Source: Lucifuga dentata (Eukaryota > Chordata > Actinopteri > Ophidiiformes > Bythitidae). From it: a stretch of DNA of 64,000 nucleotides. The stretch spans positions 62,001 to 126,000 of the forward strand of contig VXCM01000249.1 in NCBI GenBank assembly GCA_014773175.1. Reading direction: 5' to 3'. The notes beneath the pieces are model-generated. The model saw nothing but the letters and a program-made list of their open reading frames with translations. It was not told the DNA's origin and ran no database searches. This document shows positions 32,323 to 43,567 of this stretch, piece after piece. The stretch's first letter is position 1, and each line of letters begins with the position of its first letter. The position numbers were made by a program, and so were the translations under genes.

Positions 32323-35300
32323 CTGTGCCTATGTCCTTGTCTGTGTCAGTAAGTGTGCGCGTGTGCATGTATCTATTTGTGTCTGTTTGTTTTTGTCTGT
32401 CTGTCTGTCAGTCAATCTGTGTGCGTGTGTGTTTGTCTGTGATTGTGTCTTTTTTCTCTGTGTCTGTGTGTTTGAGTATGTGTATATGTATGCATGCGTT
32501 CGTGTGTGTCTTTGTCTGTCTGTATATATTATTAGGAGACATTTTTAGGCTAGAATGATAATTTTAATGATCAACTCAAAAGAAATAGAAACAAAGACCT
32601 TTAAAATCTTCAAGTCGGTTTTTAAACTATAATCTTAAGCAGAAGTTATTTTATTGTTTGATCAGAATATGAGAAAACCGGCAGTTCAGTGTAAATTTAT
32701 GTCCCATCCAGAGCTAGAAGGAAGAGGAGCATTTTCCGTAGCTACTTTACTGATGGTCGCATTGTGGATTGTGGACACAGATGATACCCAAAGGAATTTT
32801 TTTCCGCATATAGATCAGTTTGGAGTTCATAAATTTAGTCTCTACTACGCAATGAAAAGCATTCATATGCAACAGAGTGATAAACTGCTTGTGCTCCACA
32901 AATTTCACTCCCCGTTCATTGCCAATTCAGCAGTTCTCTAACGTGTCTCTTGAAAATGATTGAAGAATTAAAAATTGTAAGGAGTTTTGTTCTGCAGTAA
33001 CAACTATTGATCATATTCCTCAGGATCATGGGACTCATGGGAATTTGTTTTTGAGCTATAGAGAGCAAACAATGATAATGAATAATGTCAAAACTATCCA
33101 AAAATATTCAAAATTGATGTCATTCAATAGGTTGAAACAAGCTCAAATATAGAACTGTGTGGTGAAACCATGTAGTAAAATTCACCAGAACTGAAGTTAA
33201 AAGATTTTCATATTTATATTTAACAGGTAATAATAATAATAACACTAGTTAATACTCCCTTGATCTCATCCAATTGAAATTATAACTTACTGGTAAATGA
33301 GAATGGAAGTAAAATAGATCTTTGTTTTTTTTTAATGTGAAATGCTTCTTTTTAGTTTGCAGAACATCGCCTTTGAAAGTCCATCTACTCATCAAAAAGC
33401 AATCCACAAAGGAAAAACCAAAAGGTTCACATTTTGAGTATCGGGATGTGCTTGTGTCACAAAAATCACACTGTAGTGATACATTCATATGAACAATGAA
33501 GTAGAGCCACAGTTCTCTCCCACTCATACACTCTCAAATTTTAAAGGCACTGTTCAGTATCCAACAAACATAAAAAAGCTATTACACACAAACACTCCTC
33601 CTCCTCCTCCTCCTCCTCCTCCTCCTCCTCCTCCTCCTCCTCCTCCTCCTCCTCCTCCTCCTCCTCCTCCTCCTCCTCCTCCTCCTCCTCCTCCTCCTCC
33701 TCCTCCTCCTCCTCCTTTGTGGATGATCTGTTGTGGGCTTCTCCCTCAAGGCCACTTCATAGAGTGTGAAGGTGTTAATTTACTGTGTCAGTTCTATGGC
33801 TAACAAATTGGTTTTCCTCCTCAGATGTAACCTTTACACAAAATTACAGCATGGAAGGGTCCCCTGAGCTCCAGACTCATGCATCCCTATGGAAATACAC
33901 TCTTGGGCACTGTGAGTGAAAAGGGCATGGAGGGGTGATCACTATCTCCACCACCACTACTTTCCACCCACACCACTCCTCCTCACTCCCTTATGTTAAT
34001 ATTCTGTGTGTCCATGCATGTGCATGTGTGCAAAGCTAACACACCCAGCCCACTGGCACAGCTTCAGTGAATCCAGACAGTGTTAAGTGGAATCAGTGGC
34101 ACAGCTACTGTAGCAAGGCACACAATGATGGCTTTGACAGGCAGTTAATAAGGATTCATAGTCAAAGCGGCCCACAGAGAAAGGTGATTATATCTGTAGG
34201 TAATTGGCCCGCTGACAGCGACATGATCCCGGCCCCTGTTGTGACCTGCTTGAATAATGAAATAACAATAAAATGGCAAACATATGCTCTCCAACCCAGC
34301 ACCCAATACGGCAGTTTATCTTTGCACAGACTGAAAAACTGATTTAAGGGCTGTTGAGGCAAAAAAAAAAAAAGCTACTACCAGTTTTAGAACTTGATGC
34401 TGTAGTCTCACAAAATTTCCTTTGTGCTTCTGGTGCTGTCTGCTAGCTCTTTGTCTGAAGCTAAACAAGACGGCTCAGAGCCACGTTACACAATGAGTCA
34501 CCTTGCCATAGAGCCAAAGCCCAAACATCAACCTTTAAATAAAAGATGTTTGGGTGAGAAACACAGCAACCCCAAAACAAGATGCAACTGATTTATACTC
34601 AAAGCAGGTCCTGTGCTGCAGTTTACTATGACTTTCAACAGAAATTCTAAGGCAGCTGTCATAAATTAGCACATGAGCTGTAATAACACTGTACGCCTAT
34701 CTTAGAGAAGTGACTAAATGGTAATATCCATCTGTGCTCCTACAGGATTTACAGTGTTTCTAATTATCTCAGGCTTCAACTACTACCTGCTGAGCCTGGT
34801 GGCACAGGTTTCAGCACATCTGGTGAGACTGACATTTGGCCACCGACCAAAGAGATGCACTTCTTATTTGTTTTGTTTGGACTCTGGAAATTAAATAGTG
34901 GAGTGAAAACAGATAGAAATAGAAAATTTGATGACAAATTCATTCACTTATTTATCACCACAGTCAACACCATTGTCTGCCAGGAACACTGATCATCAAA
35001 AGATCAATAGTTGATCATCCTATTCTGTGAAACGGGCGGATGAGGGAAGTTGATTTAATTTACAAAATGATTGTGACTAATACATATTCAGTCCCTCTCA
35101 CTTTATTTGTCATCCTGCAGCCCTAATTGGCTAACTTTCTTTGTTGCTATGCTGGCCAGATTTCAGATATGTGGGAACTGCTGCCTCTCTGCTAAAGCTT
35201 ATGAAAACAGTGTTATTTAGATAATCATATCATAAAGATTTTTTCAGGGAAAAAAAGAGAAGAATTTCTACATAATTGTTGGAATCCTAGGCCTCACCCT

Positions 35301-35984
35301 AGGTTGTTTTGTAAAGAAGGTGCTTTGAGGGGAAGGTGGGTGGGAGAGAGGGAGGGAAGTAGAGCAGAATGGTTGTAGTAGCTCGGAGAAAGGAAGGTTC
35401 TCATGAATCAGAGATCCCTTGTGTTTTACAAAATGGCAGATTAGACTCAAGATCTCAGTGTAATTGTTAAAAAATAAAAAGTTCCTGAAATGCCCCTGCT
35501 GATCTGAAACATTTCATGTTGAAATGGTTCTTCACAGCATCACAAAGGCTCTGAGCAGCACCGTTTAGCTCGGTGATGTGAAGAACCTCCTTTAAAAAAA
35601 AAAAAAAAAAAAAAAAACACATGGAGATCATTCTCTACATATCTACATATCTACCTGTTCTGGGCCTTGGAAGCAGATCCGGCACTGGGGGGTCCGCAGG
35701 CTGCTGGCCGTGCTGGCCAGAGACACGGCGTCCAGGCCCACTTGCAGCTTGGGCTCCTTGTCCTCAAACGCCAGGCTCCGAGGCCGCGGGTCGCTGCCGT
35801 AGTATTCCTCCTCATCATCCCGGGAATGGCAATCGACGAAAGGCGGCCAACCACAACCGCCCATCCCCAGACCTCGCATGGTGGACCGTCTATCTGTGTC
35901 TGAGCCGGACTGTCTCGAATCGGATCGCATAAACACCAGGACTTTCAGTTCATTAAAAAACATGCGGATCCGATACTTGAACAT
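27652..35984 (-). CDS. marchf9: Membrane-associated RING-CH E3 ubiquitin ligase MARCHF9
   Basis: MARCHF9 is a Golgi/lysosomal membrane E3 ligase that ubiquitinates surface proteins such as MHC-I and ICAM-1 in mammals. Four coding exons: 35655-35984, 29682-29837, 28680-28872, 27652-27983, joining in frame to 336 aa (human about 346). The start reads [17 protein letters not shown]. The RING-CH finger is split between exons 1 and 2: [10 protein letters not shown], then [18 protein letters not shown] and CELCYFKY, so all C4HC3 ligands are present. Two membrane segments follow in exon 3 ([18 protein letters not shown] and [13 protein letters not shown]). The tail ends VVMRVTTV, a likely PDZ-binding C-terminus that is also present in mammals. 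The N-terminal region between MRGLG and CRIC is shorter and less proline-rich than in human. Intron 1 is 5.8 kb and repeat-rich. The stop codon is at 27652-27654. Confidence 0.95.
29890..30747. mobile_element. hAT-like nonautonomous element with internal duplication
   Basis: The right end carries CCCGCGGGCTGCATTTGGCC and CACGGGCCACCAGATGGGGA, a signature I recall from hAT-derived repeats. The left end (CCCCAACTAGTTTTCCCC, AAGGGCCA) is a weak inverted match. Inside, a segment of about 130 bases is present twice in direct orientation (30115-30242 and 30499-30633), sharing AAGCATGACATTTTATGACC. It contains Ns at 29961 and 30663 in homopolymers. It lies in marchf9 intron 1. Confidence 0.55.
31755..32530. 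repeat. Long TG/TCTG-rich degenerate tract
   Basis: Nearly 800 bases of alternating TG with TCTG, TTTG and TATG variants in marchf9 intron 1. It yields long artefactual open frames rich in Val, Cys and Ser on the plus strand and Thr/His on the minus strand. Higher-order copies such as GTGCCCGTGC...TTGTCTG recur at about 31955 and 32220, so blocks of the tract have been duplicated. Confidence 0.9.
33594..33716. repeat. (CCT)40 trinucleotide tract
   Basis: About 122 bases of perfect CCT (AGG on the minus, sense strand) in marchf9 intron 1. It is pure polypurine/polypyrimidine and able to form triplex structures. The proline-run open frame across it is not a gene. Confidence 0.95.
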
Positions 35985-37400
35985 GTTTGGCTACATAAAG
36001 AACCCGCCAATGAAATAAATGCTGTATGAAAAAAATATGTGTCTTTGTCTTTTCATCTCTCTTTAGTATTATTATTATTATTATTATTAGTTCATTTTTG
36101 CTGTAGCATTTTTGCTCAGAAATAAAGGATCTCGTCTTGGTTGTTGCCCCACTGATGGCATGTGTGTCTAAGCCAATGCGGATGAAAGATTTTCCCTTTC
36201 AGCTGGTCGACACACTCTTTCAATATTCATTACTCCAGCAACTCAGCAAATACTGTCTAGATGCATCTTCCACCGCACCCCAGATAGCATTAAACTTATA
36301 TAGTTTGATTTCCACTGTCCATTTTCTTCACTGCTCATCTAAAACACGCATCTTGAGATGCTCTGGGCGTGCAGTAAAAAAAGAAAAAAAAAAAAAAAAA
36401 NGGAAAAAAAAAAAGAAAAAAAAAGCCTACATGTTTTGCTACCCAAAGCAGAAGACTGCGAGAGAGTGGACGAGTGGAAGAGAGAGCAACACAGAGCCAG
36501 AAAATATAAGATGGGATGTAAAATACAACGACATGCCATCCATACAGTCACATCTGGGACTCTTGTCAAGAATCATAATCCAAGAATGATGCGAAAAATG
36601 AAATGGAAGTTTGATTTAGATAAGATTATGAGATGTCTCTTTTTATTGTTCCTGTAGCATCCCAGCCGTCAAATCATGGTCACTTTTCTCTATTTCATCT
36701 TCTTTTTGAAAAGCCTCTGCTTGATCCACGAAGAATCCGTGCCATTCACCCAGAAATTCCACGTCGACATCAAAAACACAGTCCTTTTCATTTGCATTTT
36801 CAGTAGCTTAGCTGGAAATATGGCAACACAAAAATACCCGAAAGCCCGTGTTTCCCATCTTCACTCGATGTCCATCAGCATTTCATTGCGAGCCGAAATA
36901 CGGTAAGCAACAGCGAAATGTCAGAGGCAGAAGAATAAAGGCACCCTGCGATTTTTCTCATTAGAAAGAGATGTAGGAAGACGCATAAAGATGTCTTCGC
37001 ATCCGAGAGCAATTACACAGCAGTAATGGCATTGATTATTGGATCAGATAGATGGTGGTGATGATACTGCTGGAGCTGATTTTCCTCCTCGAAATGGTCG
37101 GCTTTGAGATTGAACCAACGCAGCAGCTACTTCCGGAATGGGGAAAACCTGACTGTCATCCTGTAAACAAGTCATTGGTTTTTTTTTTAGTCATATATCC
37201 GTGTCCTATGGGTGCTGTCCTCTCCCTGTGATCCTAGCTGCTGGGCAGGGAACGAGTTCAGCCTGCGTGTTTATTGACCAGGCGCCGCTGTCCAAGGTGC
37301 TGATCTCCCTCCGTGACGTTTACGCTGCGGCCACATGAACCGAGTGCCCGCCAAGCACAAACCGGACCTTTACCCTTTGTGTGATGATGATGATGATGAT
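35985..37400 (-). promoter_or_regulatory. Probable marchf9 5' UTR and promoter region
   Basis: A more CpG-rich patch at about 36.9-37.4 kb lies upstream of the marchf9 start, with an ETS-type box (ACTTCCGGAA near 37129-37138) and GGCGCCGCTG near 37283. Ordinary sequence and an N-containing A-rich run (36376-36424) separate it from the start codon. The 5' UTR boundaries are unknown. A (GAT)8 run sits at about 37382-37405. Confidence 0.35.
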
Positions 37401-38108
37401 GATGATCACTGCTTAGATTTAAACACAAGCCAAAATCTCTCAGCCAGAATCAGTTTCAGAAAACAGTTTTAAAAAAAAAATACTTACACCAGTATTGATA
37501 AACACAATTTTAAGCTAACTAAGTCAGTCTGTAAAACGAGCCATTATTTGTTTTATTCAAAAACTAAGAGTTTTCAATGTAGACAGGGAAATTATAGTAA
37601 TGTTTTACTTATTTATTTATTTATTTTTATAAGTAGGAAGAATGGGCAGGGTTGTGAAACTGACAGAATAATGGTGAATAGTGTCATTTCCGTGTCATCA
37701 ATGAAATATGGGGTCTCTGCAAATTGGTGCATTATTGCTTCTAAATGATGGGTTTCTCTATGTGCCTTTGGAATGAAAGGAGATGCCTAAAATGAAATGT
37801 ACTTCTCAGTTCTTGTTAGTTAAAAAAAAAAAAAAAAAAAAAAAANAAAAAGAAGGAAGTCTGTGAATGGGGTGGGGGGTGGATTGTAGGGGTATGGCTA
37901 GGAGGAATTCTGGGGCTCTTGAAAGATCTTGAAAGACCCCCATCTGTGGTCTGCTCATCATCACTCAACTAGTGACCACACTGAGAGAGAGTGTATGTTT
38001 GAAACCACCTCTTGTCCCCTTCAAAAGGCTGACCAGAAGCTCTGCAGAACAACAACCAATTGTCTTGCTAAAGGGCATCTCAGTAGGGCAACTAGTTGAT
38101 AGTTTGAT

Positions 38109-38608
38109 TTAAAGGACAATACTGGTGATTTTGCATGTTTGAGCCCAATATATACAATCCACATACTCGTTACATTACTGACAACCATTTTCCAAAACAT
38201 ACTATTGGAGCTTAAATTTTAGATTTTTTTTTCCCCCCTACTTCCCAGACTGCAATTAGTCTCAGTTCATCCCTGTACACTACAAAAATCAACTTGTAGA
38301 GACTAGAAATATGCTTGAGACAGACAATCATCCCAGTAATGTCTATTAAGTTTTTTGTCGAAGTAACTTTATTTAACCGGTCCAAGATGGACCTACACAG
38401 AATATGTCTCCGCCAGGGAATATAGTCCCAGGAGAAGACAAATTTTACAGAGAAATTAAAAACGTGACTTCCCGTTTTGAACATACATGTTAGCAGGCAA
38501 AATAAAATGTAGTTTTATGTTACAGAAAGTGGTTGTCAGTGCCATAACATGTATGCAGATAGTATTTACTGAGCTAAAACATGTAAAATCACCAGAATGG
38601 TTCTTTAA
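38109..38608. mobile_element. TTAA-bounded inverted-repeat element (MITE), copy 2
   Basis: The ends are TTAAAGGACAATACTGG and CCAGAATGGTTCTTTAA. The interior shares GTCTCCGCCAGGGAATATAG and GTTAGCAGGCAAAA with copy 3 and lies in the same orientation as copy 3. The right terminal repeat is more decayed. Length 500 bp. Confidence 0.75.
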
Positions 38609-38881
38609 GGTTTTTCAGTTAACGCCCACAGACCATTATTTTCAGTCTTAGTAATTTCTAGTAATTTCCAGCCAATAATATCTACATAATATTCTTACTG
38701 CAACTTCAACATTTGCTCCACAAGCTTTATCGTGTCATGTCTTGAAGTGAGAAAACTTGATGTAAAACTTGATGTTTGCCGTTTATCAAAGCGAAGAGAC
38801 AAGATAATTAGGAAAGCATCAGAGGTACAGGTCCAGAGGTCACTTTAATCTGCAGTTTACAGAGATGCTGTTTTATTGCCT

Positions 38882-38883
<2 letters not shown>

Positions 38884-38967
<84 letters not shown>

Positions 38968-38977
38968 ACACACACTC
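38884..38977. repeat. Compound (CT)n(CA)n microsatellite
   Basis: About 18 CT units pass directly into about 29 CA units, with one TA interruption near 38962. Confidence 0.95.
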
Positions 38978-40466
38978 ACCACTGGCTTCACACTCTACAT
39001 TCTCCACCCAACACTTCCCATGAAATCCCCTGTCACATTGATCTGGATTGATTTTTCACATTGTGGCCTGTTAGAAATATGGATTCTTTTTTCTTTTTTT
39101 TTTTTTTTTTTTTAGACAAAAATCTTGATTTGAGATTCAGTGCCATAGCTAAGCTGTCATGTCATCATTCCTTCATATTATTAAAGTAAAATGCTGGTTT
39201 GTTTATGATTATTAAGAGATAGATGTCAGAAAATTACTCTAATTGTTTGCCCTTTGTTTGCAGATGTTTGATTATCATAACACCAGGGCAACAGAGAAGC
39301 GACATTTAACACTAAACAAACACACTTTAGCTATTGTGTTTCCTTTAAGTTGAACACACAGTGTTTTACCAATAAACCACACGCAGTAGCATTAGTAGTC
39401 TGTTCACACCACAGGAATAAGCTGTTCTGCAAATGTAGGCAATTTATGATTACAGGATGGTACATTGTGTGGGAGGGTTATTTTATGATGATGCTATGTG
39501 GGGGGAGGAGTGGTGGTAAATGCTAATGAGATGATTACTTTAAAACTATCGTCTGGTGTCCATATCCAAGGGGTTGAACATGCAGTTTTCCCATATTTAT
39601 AAGATGATAATTTGATGTCTACTGTGAAGCCTAATTCCTCATCTTGTACTTTCCAGTACCCCCCACCCCTCCACATCTCCATGTCTAACTCCTCTCGAGC
39701 CAAACCTTCTTGATTTTCATCATAATCTACATATCAATCACTCCTCTGTTCCCTCCCTCAAACACATAATGATAACTACAATCCCTAAGTTAAAGTGATA
39801 TTTTACTTTGGCAGAACACATTTTAGGATTAATTTCTCAGTAGAAAATTAGAGACAGTCAGACTCCAGTATTACATCTCATGGATCTATCAAATACTTGA
39901 CATGTTGTAAGCAGAAATAGTGATTCAGACTCCCCAAAACAGTTCATTTCTGTCATTGATCCTTAATAAACTCATGTAGAAGTAGAGGTACATGGGAAAA
40001 ACAACAAAATTAAATGACTTATCTGAGTCCTTTAAGGCTTGACTGCTTTGGATAACTGTATCACCTGCGCTGCTCGTTCCATTTGAGGAACATGCAACAT
40101 GCATCCCTGCTCTGTTTCATTATTGATAGGCCATATTGACTTGTCTCCTCTCCCTGATGAGAATGATTCCACTTCCTGTTTGTCCTAGAAGTGCTGTGAG
40201 ACGAATCTAGAACCAGACACAGACCCATTAAAACCACATGGACTTATCCTCACCAATCCTGCTCCCCATGTCAGAGGAAACTCCCACTATTGATGTAGCT
40301 GGGTGTGTCTGCTGTAAATTGTAAAACCATGTTTCCAGTTTGCAGGGTGTGGGTATTGATGTACAGCTCACAAAACATCTGAAAATAGTATTAGGCCATC
40401 ATTTATTAAGCCCTGCTGATCTAAATGGTGCCATCTCTATGCCTTGTGCTAAAAAGCTATACATAA

Positions 40467-40834
40467 TTAGTTCTGCCTATAGGACAAGCCAATGTAAAAC
40501 TCATTCAGCATGATATTATGGACCAAATGTTTTATGATCCCGCCTTCGTGTGCTTGCAGAGCCCAGGCTATATCTGTAAGAGGACAGATGGCCATCCCTG
40601 TTGGTGCGATTCTCCACAGCTTCTCCAAGTTAATACACCCGGCATATGGACATGCTTCAGAGGGTGGGGACTGGCACAGGGCCCTCAGGAGAACATGCTG
40701 ACAGGATAGAGGATGCAGTTTGTGGTGCACTTTCAAAATTTCTCGTCCCCAGACAGCGGAAACTCTCAAGACACAAAGTCCTTACCCAGGCACATTTCAC
40801 TTACATAAATGTTCCTGCATCTCAGGAAAATTAA
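40467..40834. other. Stretch open in several frames, function unknown
   Basis: One minus-strand frame of 100 codons (40467-40769) and three overlapping plus-strand frames stay open here in a region of balanced base composition. None of the translations resembles a family I know, and none has obvious paired splice sites. It may be a conserved noncoding element or a degraded repeat. Confidence 0.2.
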
Positions 40835-43567
40835 CCTGCAGGTATTCCTGGCATGGGTGTATCGTCAACGCCAAGTAAAGGTTAGGTCACGCCGCTTGGG
40901 GGGGATGGGGGTNGGGGGTGGGGCACTAGTGATGGTAACAATCTGTTGTACACCATTGGGATAAGGGTAGAGACAGTTTATCCTCATTTAGGACAACCTT
41001 GGTTGAAAGGTATCTGGATAATTTCCCTGTGTGTTGTTCTATTCTCATAGCAGAGTGTACTTGAGCTCTCCTTCTGCTTTCTCACCCCCCCCACCCCCAT
41101 TTCTGGATCCATCCCAAATGATGGGATTAATGCCCAGATGAAGTAATATCACAAAACCAAACCAAAACCTAATGTTTGAGAAAATTCATTTCAGAGTTGC
41201 TGTTGCCGTTATACGGCTTCAACTTGCTGCTGTCAATCTGTGTGATAACAGTGTGTGAATAAAACATCTCTGTGCAGAGGTTCTAGCTTTTCTTAAGATA
41301 GATAAAATACATTTATTGTCCTTTCGGAAATTCTTTCTGTGCTTGTGGGAACTTACAGACATGACAAACAACACACACATCATAAGCAGTAAAGTATTAA
41401 CTGATGTCAGAGCTGAAATTCACATGAATGTGACTAAGACCAGTGGTGAAAAAAGCATAAATGCCAGCAGTACTCTGTACTGCCATCATGTGGTGAAAGG
41501 TGGTATTTCATTACCATACATCTTGGCTGCCATATCTCTAACTTCCTAATATCTATAATTTTCCAACAGCTTCACATTGAGCCCAAGAGAAACATCTATA
41601 AACATCTACTGTTTCAAAATGAGACAGAATTACTATATTTATGTTATGTAATATGATCACCCCCNCACACACACACACACACACACAAAAAAAAAGCGTT
41701 AAGAAAAGAATATAAAAGTATTTATGGTACTAATGAATGAGGTTAAAAGAGTTTTGAATTTGAGATTTATTATTTGGAAAATTAAGTCTCAAAAATTCAA
41801 GAGGATACATTTGAATAACAAGTGCACACAAAGTCAAAGTGATTCCAGGTGTAATATATGGCATAACAATGCTTAAGATCTGTCAAAATGTTTTTTTTTT
41901 CTTGTTTTGTTTTGTTTTTACACCAGTGACAACTCCACACCAGCAGCAGGTAATCCATATCAGCGTAACTGGCAGGTTCAAGTCAGACATGTGAGTAGTG
42001 TTCCTGTTAGTATATAAGTTAAAAAGCAATTAAAAAGAAAAAGGTTCGCCACAGACACTGTAAAAGATACTATAAATGCGCAAATAATTTTCAGTGGGAA
42101 AACAGTCAAAGAACTAGTGAGGCATCAAAAATTATAGAATAAAAAATTACAGCATAACTTCTGCTTAATGTGCATTATCACTTAAATAGATTTTCAAAAT
42201 ATATAACAAGTTTTTACAAAGCATTTAACACTGTTAAACGGACACAATTTATGGCAAAAGAGGGCACGTCTATGCCAAAAATAATTCCATCAAATAATTG
42301 TTTTCAAAACATAAAATAAAACAAAAAGAATTGCAACAGAACTGCAAAAGAACAGGGTTTTAAATTTTTTTAAATTAATACTATAAAAGCAAACAATTAT
42401 TGGGTTTGCAAAAGAAATTTGGCCAAATTTAATGAATTAAATCAACAACACTTGCATTTTTTTTTTTTTTTTNATTTTTTTTTTTTTTGTTATTTTTTTC
42501 CAGTTACATAGGAGGTAATGATACGTACCTGAATTACTTTTCTATAACCAGACTCTACACTAAGCAACATCACCGTGTGACACAAAGGAAGATATTAAAT
42601 ACAGGAAGGATGAGACATTGTGGCCTTCAAAGGCCTTATCTACACAGGCAAACCTTCCAAAGCTACAAGGCAAACCCATTGAGAATGATTTTGTGAACTA
42701 CATATTTAAAGATTATGTACAACATTGAGGCTGCAGTCCATTGGCGTTCTAATATCTTGGACTGTTAAAAGTTAGTTGGCTCAGTTACAGTTCATAAATA
42801 TTTGAATCCGACTGACTAGCAACTACATTTCCTAAAATCTATCCGTAAGTTTGTAAAATTGTGGCAATTGTGGCATCGACTCATCTGAAAACAGACATAA
42901 ATTACAAAAACCTATTTCACACCAGATGTCCAGTACACACCTTCTTTTCCCTCCTTTCTGTGAATAAACAATCTCATCAAACTGGACATGTATGTACACA
43001 GTTCTACACATCACTGCTAGCACTGACCAGAGGAATATATTTATCGCACTGTATGTGGTGGGACTATGTTTAAGACGAGGCAAAGTTCAACAGGAAGGTG
43101 CATACAAGTTAATTCTCGGACACGGCACAGTCATTTGCAGTGTGGAATGCAATCAACAGAGAGGTTGTTTGTCTGTGCAGCAGTAAAACACATGCAGAAA
43201 TGTCTTAACTGTTGGGAGACGAGCGGAATCTGGTACTCAAATCAAGGTTGGGTAGCAATACCAACAAGTCACAATTCTTGGTATTGCAAGTCACCCTTTC
43301 ATACAAGTATCCAGATCTTCCAGCTTGACCTCTGCAAAATTCTACACAGTTGACAGATTGCTGTAGTTTCAAAGGCGCCTCGACCCAATGTGAGTGTGTG
43401 TGTGTGTGTATGCTTGTAGGGTGCAGAATGCGCTTGTCCGTTCTGTATCTTTGTTTGATGGTGTTCTGTTTTGTAAGCCTGAGTGTCTGCCTCTAGATGT
43501 GCATGTTTCTTATGTGTACCAGTGTGTTTGAACCTGCATCTACGGCACTTTCGCTGCGTGGGACAAA

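Larger units (their letters stand above)
37401..43567. other. Gene-poor interval between marchf9 and tspan31
   Basis: I find no splice-bounded coding exon in these 6 kb. They hold inverted-repeat element copy 2, microsatellites, several N-containing homopolymers (37846, 40913, 41665, 42473) and the presumed tspan31 3' UTR at the right. In human CDK4 lies in this position. Its kinase motifs (for example HRDLKPEN and DFGLA) are not seen in any frame offered here. Confidence 0.5.

Noticed and set aside
31780..32558. Long open frames of up to 190 codons with Val/Cys or Thr/His runs
   Set aside because: They are translations of the TG-rich tract; no start context, splice sites or family resemblance.
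33489..33803. 104-codon frame with about 40 prolines
   Set aside because: It is produced by the CCT repeat inside the marchf9 intron.
36676..36906. 76-codon plus-strand frame upstream of marchf9
   Set aside because: AT-rich, antisense to the probable marchf9 leader and without family resemblance.
37322..37405. Plus-strand frame ATGAACCGAGTGCCCGCC leading into a GAT repeat
   Set aside because: Short, runs into a microsatellite, has no splice partner and matches nothing known.
35985..43567. A hidden cdk4 gene
   Set aside because: No frame shows kinase motifs; exons shorter than the frames I examined could be missed, so this is absence of evidence only.
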